Origin: Candidatus Acididesulfobacter guangdongensis
Lineage (GTDB): Bacteria > SZUA-79 > Acidulodesulfobacterales > Acidulodesulfobacteraceae
Length of the DNA stretch: 64,000 nt
Assembly: GCA_004195045.1 (NCBI GenBank)
Contig: SGBC01000003.1
Coordinates: 62,001 to 126,000 of the forward strand
Direction of reading: 5' to 3'
Below, piece after piece: positions 15,901 through 25,102 of the stretch (position 1 is the stretch's first letter; each line of letters opens with the position of its first letter). The notes under the pieces were generated by a model. That model made no database searches and had not been told where the DNA came from. It saw nothing but the letters and a program-made list of their open reading frames with translations. A program made the position numbers and the translations under genes.

Positions 15901-17745
15901 TTGCTATATCAAGAAAAGATGAGAAATATTGCGGTAGTAGCGCATGTTGATCACGGTAAAACAACTTTGATAGATAAAATGCTTAAGGAAAGTTCCACGA
16001 GCAGAGATTCGCAAATGATGCCGGAAAGGGCTATGGACAGCGATGACCTTGAAAAAGAACGCGGCATTACAATTTTATCTAAGTGCACAGGTTTAAATTA
16101 CAAAAATTATAAAATAAATATAGTAGATACGCCGGGACACGGTGACTTTGGAAGTGAAGTAGAGCGCGTTCTCGCAATGGTTGACGGGGTACTTCTTCTT
16201 GTAGATGCGTTTGACGGTCCCATGCCGCAGACAAGATTTATTTTAAAAAAATGTTTTGAATATAACTTAAAAGTAGTGCTTGTTATTAACAAAATTGACA
16301 GACCCGGCGCAAGACCTAAAGAAGTCCTCGATATGGTCTATGAGCTTTTTATGGAACTTGGAGGCGAAGACGTCAACTTAGATTTTCCGGTTATATATGC
16401 TTCCGCTAAAGAAGGTTATGCTACTGCAGACCTTGAAGAAAATATTGAAGAAGTCAGAAAAAACGGTCTTACGGCTTTATTTGAGGCTATCGTAAATTCT
16501 TTGCCGCATCCTGCTATATTAAATAAAACAGATTTAGAATTTCTTGTTACCAGCATAGGACACGACGATTTTTTAGGCGCTACGGCTATCGGAATAGTCA
16601 AATCCGGTAAATTAAAATCTAACGACCAGATTTATTTATATAATATAAATGAAGAGTTGGTGAAAACAAGACCAAATAAAATGTTTGTATTCGAGGGTCT
16701 TACAAAAATAGAAACGGACGAGATTCAGGAAGGAGACATCGCTCTGGTTGCCGGCGTTACCGGTGTGAAAGCCGGTGATTATTTAGTTAAAGAAAAGCCT
16801 GTTAATCCGCTGCAAAGAATAAAAATAGACGAGCCGGTTATACTTGTTAACTTTATTGTCAATAAAAGTCCTTTTGCCGGTAAAGAGGGCAAGATGGTTA
16901 CTACAAGACAATTGAGAGAGCGTCTTCATAAAGAAATTCTTAACAATGTAGGATTAAAAGTTGCCGATACAAGCGATGAAACCGTTTTTGACGTGTACGG
17001 AAGAGGGCTGCTGCATCTGTCTATTCTAATTGAAAAAATGAGGAGAGAAGGTTTTGAATTTGCTATTTCCAAACCGAGGGGAGTTATAAAAGAGATAGAC
17101 GGCAAAAAGATGGAACCTTATGAACTTTTATATATTACCATAAAGGATGAATTTACAGGTCCTATTCTGGAAAGATTGTCCGGAATGAAGGGGCAGCTGC
17201 TTGATATGACAAAAGATGATAAAGGTATGACCTACCTTGAGTTTAAAATACCTTCAAGAGGTATAATGGGTTTTCATAATGAATTCCTTACTATGACTAA
17301 GGGTACCGGTACGATGCATCATAATTTTTATAATTTTGAAGAATACGCTTTTGATATTTCGCCAAGGAAAAACGGGGTTATGATTTCAATGGAAACAGCG
17401 GAAGCTAATTCTTACGGTCTTTACAATCTGCAGGATAGAGGCAGTCTGTTTGTGAATCCGCAGGATGAAGTCTACGAAGGCATGATTATAGGACAGCATT
17501 CTAAACCGGGCGATATTACTGTTAATCCATGTAAGAAAAAACAGCTGACCAATATGCGTTCTAAGGCTTCCGATGAAATGATAGCTTTAACTCCGCCTAT
17601 TAAATTATCAATAGAATATGCGCTTGAGTTTATAGAAGACGACGAGTTGATTGAATTTACGCCAAAATCTATAAGATTGCGCAAAATACTGTTAACCGAA
17701 AGCGATAGAAAGAAAGGCAAAAGTTCGAAGTCCGGCGGCAAATAA
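15901..17745 (+). CDS. typA: Translational GTPase TypA/BipA
   Basis: A ribosome-associated GTPase needed for ribosome assembly and stress or cold adaptation. G1 AHVDHGKTTL is followed by switch II DTPGHGDFGSEV and NKID. Domain II, EF-G-like domains III and V, and the BipA-specific C-terminal domain complete a normal 614 residues. The start is TTG at 15901, chosen because GGGAGGAG ends 4 bases before it; the ATG at 15919 is too far from that site. It follows the cspA unit and has a cold-related role, so the two may both respond to low temperature. Confidence 0.96.
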   Translation: MLYQEKMRNIAVVAHVDHGKTTLIDKMLKESSTSRDSQMMPERAMDSDDLEKERGITILSKCTGLNYKNYKINIVDTPGHGDFGSEVERVLAMVDGVLLLVDAFDGPMPQTRFILKKCFEYNLKVVLVINKIDRPGARPKEVLDMVYELFMELGGEDVNLDFPVIYASAKEGYATADLEENIEEVRKNGLTALFEAIVNSLPHPAILNKTDLEFLVTSIGHDDFLGATAIGIVKSGKLKSNDQIYLYNINEELVKTRPNKMFVFEGLTKIETDEIQEGDIALVAGVTGVKAGDYLVKEKPVNPLQRIKIDEPVILVNFIVNKSPFAGKEGKMVTTRQLRERLHKEILNNVGLKVADTSDETVFDVYGRGLLHLSILIEKMRREGFEFAISKPRGVIKEIDGKKMEPYELLYITIKDEFTGPILERLSGMKGQLLDMTKDDKGMTYLEFKIPSRGIMGFHNEFLTMTKGTGTMHHNFYNFEEYAFDISPRKNGVMISMETAEANSYGLYNLQDRGSLFVNPQDEVYEGMIIGQHSKPGDITVNPCKKKQLTNMRSKASDEMIALTPPIKLSIEYALEFIEDDELIEFTPKSIRLRKILLTESDRKKGKSSKSGGK

Positions 17746-17778
17746 AATAAATATAATTTTATTATTAATTTAAATATT

Positions 17779-18597
17779 ATGAGAATAAAAGTTTGCGCAA
17801 TTCAGATGTCGCCATCACCAGATATTGATAAGTCTATGGATAAAGCTCTTTCTTTTTTGTCTATGGCTGCAAAAAATGGTGCGAACATCGTATGTTTTCC
17901 GGAGCTTTTTCTTAACACATGGTTTGTTCAATCTAAAGAAAACGGAAAAGCGGAAGAAAATTGTAAACTTGCAGAACAGCTTGACGGCAAAACAATAAAT
18001 ATTATGCGGGAATATGCCTGCAGGTATAGGATGGTTATAATAGTTCCTTTTTTTGAAACTCATAACGGTTTATATTTTAACAGCGCTGCCGTTATTGACG
18101 GCAGCGGTGAAATTTTAGGTGTTTATAGAAAGATATATTTACCCGAAATATCTAATTATTATGAAAAATCATATTTTTCTAACGGCACTGAAATACCGGT
18201 TTTCAAAACGGAGTTTGCTACAATCGGTATTCAGATGTGCTGGGACAATTTTTATCCGGAGATATCCAGAACGCTTGCTCTTAAAGGGGCAAATATAATT
18301 TTTGCTCCTACGGCATCGGCGTTTAACACAAACAGCAAATGGTTTTTGAGTATTTCTGCCAATGCTTTCGTAAATGGTGTTTACATAGTCAGGGTTAACA
18401 GGGTTGGAAAAGACGGCGGATTGGATTTTTACGGAAAGTCTTTCTGTTCCGCGCCGGACGGTTCCCTTGTTGACGATTTTGCAGGATTAAACGAATGTGT
18501 ACTTATTTATAATATTGATACATATGAGATTGAAAGGGCAAGAAAAGTGTGGCCTTTCCTTGAAAACAGAATAAGCGGAATTTACAATGTCCTGTAA
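17779..18597 (+). CDS. Carbon-nitrogen hydrolase, N-carbamoylputrescine amidase-like
   Basis: A nitrilase-superfamily amidase. The Glu-Lys-Cys triad is visible in FPELFL, YRKIYLPE and GIQMCWDNFYPE. The text around the lysine (AVIDGSGEILGVYRKIYLPE followed by YYEKSYF) and the CWDNFYPE cysteine region resemble N-carbamoylputrescine amidase (AguB), which releases putrescine in the arginine decarboxylase route. No agmatine deiminase or speA is in the window, so the substrate is uncertain. At 272 residues it is slightly short for AguB. The gene starts 33 bases after typA with no clear Shine-Dalgarno. Confidence 0.8.
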   Translation: MRIKVCAIQMSPSPDIDKSMDKALSFLSMAAKNGANIVCFPELFLNTWFVQSKENGKAEENCKLAEQLDGKTINIMREYACRYRMVIIVPFFETHNGLYFNSAAVIDGSGEILGVYRKIYLPEISNYYEKSYFSNGTEIPVFKTEFATIGIQMCWDNFYPEISRTLALKGANIIFAPTASAFNTNSKWFLSISANAFVNGVYIVRVNRVGKDGGLDFYGKSFCSAPDGSLVDDFAGLNECVLIYNIDTYEIERARKVWPFLENRISGIYNVL

Positions 18598-18677
18598 GGA
18601 ATAAATAAATGTATTTTTTTCTATAAAATAAATTTGAGCGGTGCAGTTGTATTTATTATACTTATTGCATTATTTAT

Positions 18678-19214
18678 ATGAATGTTATAAATATTATCAA
18701 TTTAAAAGATATATATTATAAGAAAAATGATATTGATGAGATAAAAAATAGGGATTTATTTAATTATATTATAGACGAAGTGTTCAGCATTCATCTTGAA
18801 GCATCTAAAACAAATTGGAACAGAAAATTATTTGAAGATGAATTAAAAAAAGAAAATTCTGATTTTCTGCTATCCTATTTTAACAACAACGGTTTAAAAG
18901 AATTTAATATAAATTCGCAGATAACAGGTTTTATAATTTTTTATACCGTATTAGACGAAATGCATATTTTGGATATAACGGTATCTAAGACAATGCAGTC
19001 CCGAGGCATAGGAAGCTATCTGCTAAATTACGCTATTTATAAATTTGCCGATAAAAATATTAAATTTATATTCTTAGAAGTTAGAATTTCTAATTTAAGA
19101 GCCGCAAATTTATATAAAAAACTGGGTTTTAAAACATTTATGGTCAGAAAAAATTATTATGACGGCGATCAAAAAGAAGATGCTTTATGTATGGTCAAAG
19201 AATTGAACGGCTAA
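18678..19214 (+). CDS. GNAT acetyltransferase (RimI-like)
   Basis: The 178-residue protein has the GNAT fold with acetyl-CoA-binding VSKTMQSRGIGSYLLNYA and the RimI-type C-terminal motif EVRISNLRAANLYKKLGF followed by a Tyr-rich stretch (KNYYDG). It most resembles the ribosomal-protein alanine N-acetyltransferase family, but the N-terminal 50 residues are divergent and Asn/Lys/Ile-rich. It ends 1 base before pyrK, so it is part of that transcript. Confidence 0.82.
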   Translation: MNVINIINLKDIYYKKNDIDEIKNRDLFNYIIDEVFSIHLEASKTNWNRKLFEDELKKENSDFLLSYFNNNGLKEFNINSQITGFIIFYTVLDEMHILDITVSKTMQSRGIGSYLLNYAIYKFADKNIKFIFLEVRISNLRAANLYKKLGFKTFMVRKNYYDGDQKEDALCMVKELNG

Positions 19215-19215
19215 A

Positions 19216-20202
19216 ATGTTTATGAAAACAAAAAAAATAATAAACGGAAATTGTGAGGTAACCGTAAATTTAAAAATTAAAGATACGGAAAATACATACC
19301 TTTTAAGAATTAAAAATAATTTCATACCGCAAAATTTTATTCCCGGACAATTTGCAATGGTCAAACATAATCCCGGGTATTCCGACCCTTTGCTGGCGCG
19401 ACCGTTTTCAATTTTCAGGAGATTCAATGAAAATGAATTCGAAATTTTATACAGGGTTTGCGGCAAGGGCACGGATTTATTAAGCAATATTAAAAAAGGA
19501 GATTATGTTTCCGTAACAGGACCGTTAGGTAACGGATTCAATACGTTGTCTGATTTTCAAGGATTGCAGAACGATAGCGGCGCAAAAATTGTTAAAAATA
19601 TACATGTTCTAATAGCCGGCGGTATAGGAATAGCGCCATTATTTTCTTTGCCCGATTTTATAAAAAATAAAGAAAGAAAAGTCAATGAGTCAACGCTAAA
19701 TCCTTTAGTTATAGATGGTGCGGACGATGATGAATTTATTTTATATTACGGCAGCAAAACTGAAAAAGAATTGTATTTCAGATACAGTATTCATTCGGAT
19801 TACGATGAGGTTTATTTTGCGACGGACGACGGTTCTTTTGGATATAAAGGCAACATAGTTGACCTTTTGTTCAGGAATATAAATGATTACCGTAAGCAAA
19901 ATGAAAAATCTGCAGAGCAGTTAAATGTAAATTTTTACGCTTGCGGACCAAAACCTATGCTTTCGTATTTAATTAATAAATTTGAAGTGTATAACAAGTT
20001 AAATATGCCAAACTCAAACAAGGATATGTTAAATAAATATGCTATTCAAGTTTCGCTTGAAGAACATTTTGCATGCGGGATAGGGGTGTGCCTTGGATGT
20101 GTCGTCAAAATAAATTCTGATAATTCCGATAATTTTGTTTTTAAAAGGGTATGCAAAGACGGACCTGTTTTCAATGCGTCTGAACTGCATAATTATTGTT
20201 AA
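19216..20202 (+). CDS. pyrK: Dihydroorotate dehydrogenase B, electron-transfer subunit
   Basis: PyrK carries FAD and a [2Fe-2S] cluster and passes electrons between PyrD and NAD. The FAD-binding RPFSIF and nucleotide-binding AGGIGIAPLFSLPDF are present. The C-terminal cluster loop has ACGIGVCLGCVVK plus the distal Cys in RVCKDGP. At 328 residues it is about 60 longer than usual. Extra residues lie in a Lys/Asp-rich loop near nt 19670-19735 and in the segment before the cluster (nt 19980-20035). pyrD follows after a 174-base spacer, so the pair forms the type 1B enzyme. Confidence 0.92.
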   Translation: MFMKTKKIINGNCEVTVNLKIKDTENTYLLRIKNNFIPQNFIPGQFAMVKHNPGYSDPLLARPFSIFRRFNENEFEILYRVCGKGTDLLSNIKKGDYVSVTGPLGNGFNTLSDFQGLQNDSGAKIVKNIHVLIAGGIGIAPLFSLPDFIKNKERKVNESTLNPLVIDGADDDEFILYYGSKTEKELYFRYSIHSDYDEVYFATDDGSFGYKGNIVDLLFRNINDYRKQNEKSAEQLNVNFYACGPKPMLSYLINKFEVYNKLNMPNSNKDMLNKYAIQVSLEEHFACGIGVCLGCVVKINSDNSDNFVFKRVCKDGPVFNASELHNYC

Positions 20203-20230
20203 GCGTTAATTATTCTGAGTTATTATATAG

Positions 20231-20268
20231 TACGCGCGTAGTGTGTGTGCGTAGTGTGCGCGTGTGCG
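20231..20268. repeat. Alternating purine-pyrimidine GC-rich tract
   Basis: Three runs of strict purine-pyrimidine alternation (20231-20240, 20241-20253, 20254-20268) rich in CG and TG steps lie between pyrK and pyrD. This is the kind of sequence that can adopt Z-DNA, and its composition contrasts sharply with the AT-rich surroundings. Function unknown. Confidence 0.75.
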
Positions 20269-20376
20269 GTTGCGGTGTATGACGCGAAACATTTATTTCG
20301 CTTGTTAATTGTTGCTTGCCAATTGCCAGTTAGAACGATTTTTGCAATTTTAGTATTTATTAATATTCGGTAGACA

Positions 20377-21309
20377 ATGGAAGAAAAAAATTCAAAAGAT
20401 ATCAGCATGTCCGTTAAATTAGGCAGATTGTTTCTTAAATATCCGGTAATGCCGGCATCGGGAACATTCGGGTACGGAGAGGAATTTAGTGAAATTACCG
20501 ATTATTCTCTTTTCGGAGCTTTAGTTACTAAGGGTATATCTTTAGAGCCGTCCAAAGGCAATGAAATGCCGCGCATATGCGAAACTCCGTGCGGATTAAT
20601 CAATTCAATCGGTCTTGAAAATGTCGGTTTTGAAAAATTCAAAGATGAAAAAATTGATTTTTTGAAAAAATTTAATATGCCGGTAATTGTAAATTTTTTT
20701 GGCAGAAGCATTGAAGATTACGCTGTTATGGCTGAAAAACTGTCATGCATTGACGGGATATCGGCGATAGAAGCCAATATATCCTGTCCCAACGTAAAAG
20801 AAGGAGGCAGGGCTTTCGGAACCGACCCTGAAATTGTTTATGAAATTGTAGCATCAATAAAAAATTATTCAGACCTCCCCCTAATAGTTAAACTAACCCC
20901 GTTAGTCAGCGATATTGCATTGATTGCGGAGGTTGCCGAAAAAGCCGGAGCGGACGTTATTTCATTAGTAAATACTTTTCCCGCTGCAAGCATAGATATA
21001 AATAAAAGAAAATTTAAATTAAGCAGAGGATACGGAGGACTTTCCGGACCGGCAATTAAACCGATAGCGGTTAAATTAGTCAACGATGTTTACAAAGCTG
21101 TCAGAATTCCGGTAATAGGCATGGGCGGCATAAGCTCGTGGGAAGATGCCGTAGAGTTTTTTATGGCAGGGGCTACATCGGTTGCCGTAGGAACGGGTGC
21201 GTTTAACAATCCTTATCTTATCCCCCAAATAACTTCCGGTATTAAAAAATTTCTGCAGGAAAATAATTTTAGCAGTATTTATGATATAATAGGCATAGTT
21301 AATAATTAA
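20377..21309 (+). CDS. pyrD: Dihydroorotate dehydrogenase B, catalytic subunit
   Basis: PyrD (FMN) oxidises dihydroorotate to orotate. It is the class 1B form: the active-site base is a cysteine in EANISCPNVKEGG. FMN-binding motifs include PASGTFGYG near the N-terminus, INSIGLEN, SLVNTFPAASID and the C-terminal GMGGISSWEDAVEF. The 310-residue length fits. The pairing with pyrK upstream supports an NAD-linked enzyme. The ATG at 20377 lacks a clear Shine-Dalgarno. Confidence 0.96.
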   Translation: MEEKNSKDISMSVKLGRLFLKYPVMPASGTFGYGEEFSEITDYSLFGALVTKGISLEPSKGNEMPRICETPCGLINSIGLENVGFEKFKDEKIDFLKKFNMPVIVNFFGRSIEDYAVMAEKLSCIDGISAIEANISCPNVKEGGRAFGTDPEIVYEIVASIKNYSDLPLIVKLTPLVSDIALIAEVAEKAGADVISLVNTFPAASIDINKRKFKLSRGYGGLSGPAIKPIAVKLVNDVYKAVRIPVIGMGGISSWEDAVEFFMAGATSVAVGTGAFNNPYLIPQITSGIKKFLQENNFSSIYDIIGIVNN

Positions 21310-21411
21310 TTGATAATTAATTAATAATTGTATAAATTTTATCTGACAAATTTAATGCTATAAATTCAGTTTTAAGAAGCGCTGAGAATCTTCGCCTTTT
21401 TATCGGGAGAG

Positions 21412-21504
21412 ATGTGCATTTCAACATTCTGCGCAACGTGCAGCGCAGACATCACTGGCAGCGCAAAAATAGATATATTAATAAAATTATCGGTTTATTT
21501 ATGA
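21412..21504 (+). other. GC-rich patch with a possible 30-codon ORF
   Basis: After a GGGAGAG ribosome-site-like sequence, an ATG at 21412 opens a 30-codon frame (beginning MCISTFCATCSADI) that ends in TGA at 21502-21504. This overlaps the ATG of the next gene as ATGA. Bases 21418-21465 are clearly GC-richer than the surroundings, with repeated CAGCGC and GCGC words. It could be a coupled leader peptide, a gene remnant or a structured RNA. I cannot recognise it. Confidence 0.25.
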
Positions 21505-21884
21505 ATATTCTATATATAATAAAAGAAAATTTGCCTGATACATTGCAAGATATTATAAATTCTCACGTTGAAGACGGCAATCAAATATATATTGCATTAT
21601 TAAATTATAAAAAATATAATCTAACTAATAGGCATAGTAATCCTCGAAATATAAATATAAATAAAAACATAAATAAAAATAATATAGATACAGCAGGCAT
21701 AAAAAATGAGAATAATACCGATGCAAGAGGTCGCGATAAAGAAATAGACAGTGACGCCGGCTGCTCGGTAGATAGCAGTATTTTATTGTTCAATATTATT
21801 AAAACATCTAAAACAGCTAAGTTTATAACTTACGACGGGCTTGTTGAACTTATTTTTATTAGCGATAAAATTATAAGCTGGTAA
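21501..21884 (+). CDS. DsrH/TusB-like protein with Asn-rich insertion
   Basis: A 127-residue protein whose two ends fit the DsrH/TusB family. The start (MNILYIIKENLPDTLQDII) matches the beta-alpha opening and the end (ITYDGLVELIFISDKIISW) matches the family C-terminus, including the final Trp. TusB takes part in sulfur relay for tRNA 2-thiouridine, and DsrH in sulfur transfer in Dsr-type sulfur metabolism. Between the ends lies an Asn/Lys/Asp-rich insertion (about nt 21620-21785) where the family has a short helix. I chose the ATG at 21501 because it gives the family N-terminus; the frame extends upstream to a GTG at 21414. No DsrE/F or TusC/D partner is in the window. Confidence 0.6.
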   Translation: MNILYIIKENLPDTLQDIINSHVEDGNQIYIALLNYKKYNLTNRHSNPRNININKNINKNNIDTAGIKNENNTDARGRDKEIDSDAGCSVDSSILLFNIIKTSKTAKFITYDGLVELIFISDKIISW

Positions 21885-22003
21885 AAAATACTGATTAGTT
21901 CAAAGTTTTAAGTTCAAAGTGCTGAATTTTTGCTCTAAATTCTAAATTCTAAATCTAATCTGCTTTAGTTTTTCTTTTTAATTAAAATCGGAGGTGCAAA
22001 AAT

Positions 22004-22777
22004 ATGGATTACGGAATGAAAAACAGGCTTAGCCGCATTATCAGTCCAAAAGATAATAAAACGGTTATGCTTGCCATTGACCATGGTTATTTTATGGGAC
22101 CGACCGGAGGACTTGAAGAACCTGATAAGACAATTTCGCCCCTTATACCTTTTGCCGATTCTCTCATGCTTACAAGGGGTATTTTAAGAACGAAAATTAG
22201 CCCTGAGTTTAATACTCCGATTGTTTTAAGAGTTAGCGGCGGTACCAGTATTTTAAAAGAAGATTTATCCGATGAAGATATTTCAGTATCTATGGAGGAT
22301 GCCGTAAGGCTCAATGTCAGCGCAGTTGCGCTGTCTATTTTTGTTGGTTCGGCGCATGAAAAACAGTCTATAATAAATCTTTCTAAATTAGTAGATAAAG
22401 GCTATAAATACGGTATTCCAGTTCTTGCCGTAACGGCGGTAGGAAGAGATATGAATAGAGATTCCCGCTATCTGTCGCTGGCATGCAGGATTGCTGCCGA
22501 AACAGGCGCTAATATCGTTAAAACCTATTATTGCGATAATTTTGAAGAAGTTATACGAACTTGTCCTGTACCTGTCGTTGTTGCAGGCGGCAAGAAAACA
22601 ACGGAACAGGAAGCTTTACAGCTTGCTTATAATGCCGTTAGCAAAGGAGCTTCAGGCGTCGATATGGGCAGAAATATATTTCAATCTGAAAAGCCTTTGT
22701 CTATGATAAAAGCCGTAAAAAGCGTTGTTCATGACGGCTCAGATCCAAAAAACGCTTTTATCGGATATTCTAAATAA
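22004..22777 (+). CDS. LsrF/DhnA-family class I aldolase
   Basis: A 257-residue TIM-barrel protein very similar along its length to E. coli LsrF, which cleaves an autoinducer-2-derived phosphate. Matching segments include the start (DYGMKNRLSRI), AIDHGYFMGPT, IVKTYYC (candidate Schiff-base Lys) and GASGVDMGRNIFQS. No other lsr genes are present. Relatives in anaerobes act as class I fructose-bisphosphate aldolase or in an alternative aromatic pathway. Since a normal DAHP synthase (aroF) is encoded here, an aldolase role seems likelier than ADH synthase, but this is inference. A strong GGAGGTG precedes the ATG, suggesting high expression. Confidence 0.85.
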   Translation: MDYGMKNRLSRIISPKDNKTVMLAIDHGYFMGPTGGLEEPDKTISPLIPFADSLMLTRGILRTKISPEFNTPIVLRVSGGTSILKEDLSDEDISVSMEDAVRLNVSAVALSIFVGSAHEKQSIINLSKLVDKGYKYGIPVLAVTAVGRDMNRDSRYLSLACRIAAETGANIVKTYYCDNFEEVIRTCPVPVVVAGGKKTTEQEALQLAYNAVSKGASGVDMGRNIFQSEKPLSMIKAVKSVVHDGSDPKNAFIGYSK

Positions 22778-22961
22778 ATTAATATAAATTAATCGGCAGA
22801 AAGATATTTTAAATATCCGATGCATAATCTTATAACTATATAAATAATAAGTTTAAAAAAGAAACCGGCAATGATATTATAACTGCTGTATAAACTTAAA
22901 AAGAAACGAATAATACAAGAAGATGTTATAACTATCCGTACTATATAATTTATAAAAATAT

Positions 22962-24983
22962 ATGAATAAATTAAAAAGCGAAAAAAGCGCATATCTGCAG
23001 TCTGCGGTAAGTCAGCCGGTAAACTGGTATCCCTGGTGCAATGAAGCGTTTGAAACAGCAAGGGAAAAAAATCTTCCGATTCTAATGGATATCGGTGCCG
23101 TATGGTGTCACTGGTGCCATGTAATCGATGAAGAATCCTACGAAGATAAAGAAACTGCCGCTATCATAAATGATAAATTTATTGCAATAAAAGTAGATAA
23201 AGACGAGCGTCCGGACATAGACAGCCGGTATCAGAAAGCCGTTACGGCTTTTGCAGGTCAGGGCGGATGGCCTTTGACGGCGTTTCTGACATACGAAGGT
23301 TATTTTTTTTATGGAGGCACGTACTTTCCGAAAGAATCAAAATTTGGATTGCCGGCTTTCAAAACAGTATTATTGCAGATTTCAAAATATTATGCTGAAA
23401 ATGAAAAATCTGTTATTGAACAGAGCAAAGATTTTTATCATGAACTTTTCGATGAAACAAAAGGTTTTGCGGTAAAAAATGTAAATTTGCTTAATCAGGC
23501 TAACGATTTAAAGCATATTTTTGCAGGCAATTATAATTTTAGCTTAAAAGATGCGGAAAAAAAGGTTAAAAAACTTGCATCGGACAGCGCTAAAGAATTC
23601 TTACTCCATTTTGACAATGAAAACGGCGGACTTGATGAAGCGCCTAAATTTTATTATTTCCCTGTTCTTGAAATGCTGTATTATGATTATTTACTAAATT
23701 CTAATAAGGAATCTCTGAGAGCAGGTTTTTTTACTTTGGCTAAAATAGCGCTGGGCGGTGTTTTTGACCAGGTTGAGGGAGGCTTTCACAGATATTCCAC
23801 CGACAAGAAATGGCTCATTCCGCATTTTGAAAAGTTGGCTTCCGATAATGCTTCAGGTTTAAGAGTTTATATGAAATATTACAGTCTTGTAAAAATATAT
23901 TCGGGTCTAAGATTAAATTTAAATTTAGATACAGATGAATTTCAATCGCTGCTGCTAAATGTTATAAACAAAACTTTAAACTTTTTAACAGAAAGATTAT
24001 ACGACCGCAGAAACGGAGGGTTTTATTCAAGTATGAGCGCAGATGTTTCAGGAGAGCTTATAACCGATGACGGAAGTTTTTATACATGGACGGAGGAAGA
24101 ACTTAAAAATACAGTTTATTCAAACGATGCGACTTTAAGTCATAACGAATCAAACATTAACGAAGCAAAGTTTTTTTTAAATTTTAACAAAAATGACGGC
24201 ATAATGCCTGATGGAAGAAAAGTACTTTATTTTGAGGAAAATGTTTTCAAAAAAGAAAATTACGGTAAAGTAATTTCTTTGATTAATAAATTAAAAGAAT
24301 CAAGGGATAACAGAAAATTACCGCTTATAGACAAATTAAAATACGCCTCTGTTAACGGCAATATAATATATGCGCTGACGGAAGTCTACAAAATATTTAA
24401 AAAAGACAGAGTTGCTAATGCCGACAAGAATAATAATGTTCGGCTAAATGATAACGAAGAAATATCAATGAATAAATTAAAGGAAATAACTGAAAAAAGT
24501 ATTGCGCCTTTCATTGAATCTTTTGATAAGAACGGCGACATAGGAAGATTTTTAGGCGAATATACCGAATCAAATCTCGAAGATAACAGTTATATGCTGT
24601 CGGCTTTAACAGGATTGTATGAAATTACGCTAAAGGAAGAATATTTGACATATGCTAAAAAAATAGGAAATTACATAATAATTAATTTTTACGACGGATA
24701 TAACGGCGGTTTTTATGACATAAGAAAAACTTCAAAAACTCCGCCGATAGGATTTCTGAATTTTAAAGAAAAATCAATATTGGATTACGGAAGCTATTCT
24801 TCTAATGCTTTGGCGCTGCGAGGAATTGCAAAATTATTTCAGTTAACCGGAGATGATGTTTTTGAAAGGGTAGTGTCTGCTTCTGCGGGGTATTTTATTA
24901 ATTATGCTTCAGTTTATAAACATAATATTGCAGGGTTTATTTCAGGCATTATGGAATATTCCGTTTATAAGAAAAATAATTAA
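22962..24983 (+). CDS. YyaL/SSP411-family thioredoxin-domain protein (DUF255)
   Basis: The N-terminal thioredoxin-like DUF255 domain (residues 1-160) has the hallmark WCHWCHV near residues 48-54, then IKVDKDERPDID and GQGGWPLTAFLT. A six-hairpin-glycosidase-like alpha/alpha barrel follows, with APKFYYFP, GGVFDQVEGGFHRYSTD and WLIPHFEKL. At 673 residues the length is normal for the family, whose biochemical role is not established. An Asn-rich loop lies near nt 24405-24470. It is preceded by a 184-base spacer with no recognisable signal. Confidence 0.92.
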   Translation: MNKLKSEKSAYLQSAVSQPVNWYPWCNEAFETAREKNLPILMDIGAVWCHWCHVIDEESYEDKETAAIINDKFIAIKVDKDERPDIDSRYQKAVTAFAGQGGWPLTAFLTYEGYFFYGGTYFPKESKFGLPAFKTVLLQISKYYAENEKSVIEQSKDFYHELFDETKGFAVKNVNLLNQANDLKHIFAGNYNFSLKDAEKKVKKLASDSAKEFLLHFDNENGGLDEAPKFYYFPVLEMLYYDYLLNSNKESLRAGFFTLAKIALGGVFDQVEGGFHRYSTDKKWLIPHFEKLASDNASGLRVYMKYYSLVKIYSGLRLNLNLDTDEFQSLLLNVINKTLNFLTERLYDRRNGGFYSSMSADVSGELITDDGSFYTWTEEELKNTVYSNDATLSHNESNINEAKFFLNFNKNDGIMPDGRKVLYFEENVFKKENYGKVISLINKLKESRDNRKLPLIDKLKYASVNGNIIYALTEVYKIFKKDRVANADKNNNVRLNDNEEISMNKLKEITEKSIAPFIESFDKNGDIGRFLGEYTESNLEDNSYMLSALTGLYEITLKEEYLTYAKKIGNYIIINFYDGYNGGFYDIRKTSKTPPIGFLNFKEKSILDYGSYSSNALALRGIAKLFQLTGDDVFERVVSASAGYFINYASVYKHNIAGFISGIMEYSVYKKNN

Positions 24984-25102
24984 ACATAAGTTTTGTTATT
25001 TATTTTGTTGTTTTTATTTAAAAGATGCGGTATATGGTATATGCAAATATAACAATGCTAATAAAGCTAATAAAAAAGATATTATCGTAGCAACATTAAA
25101 TT

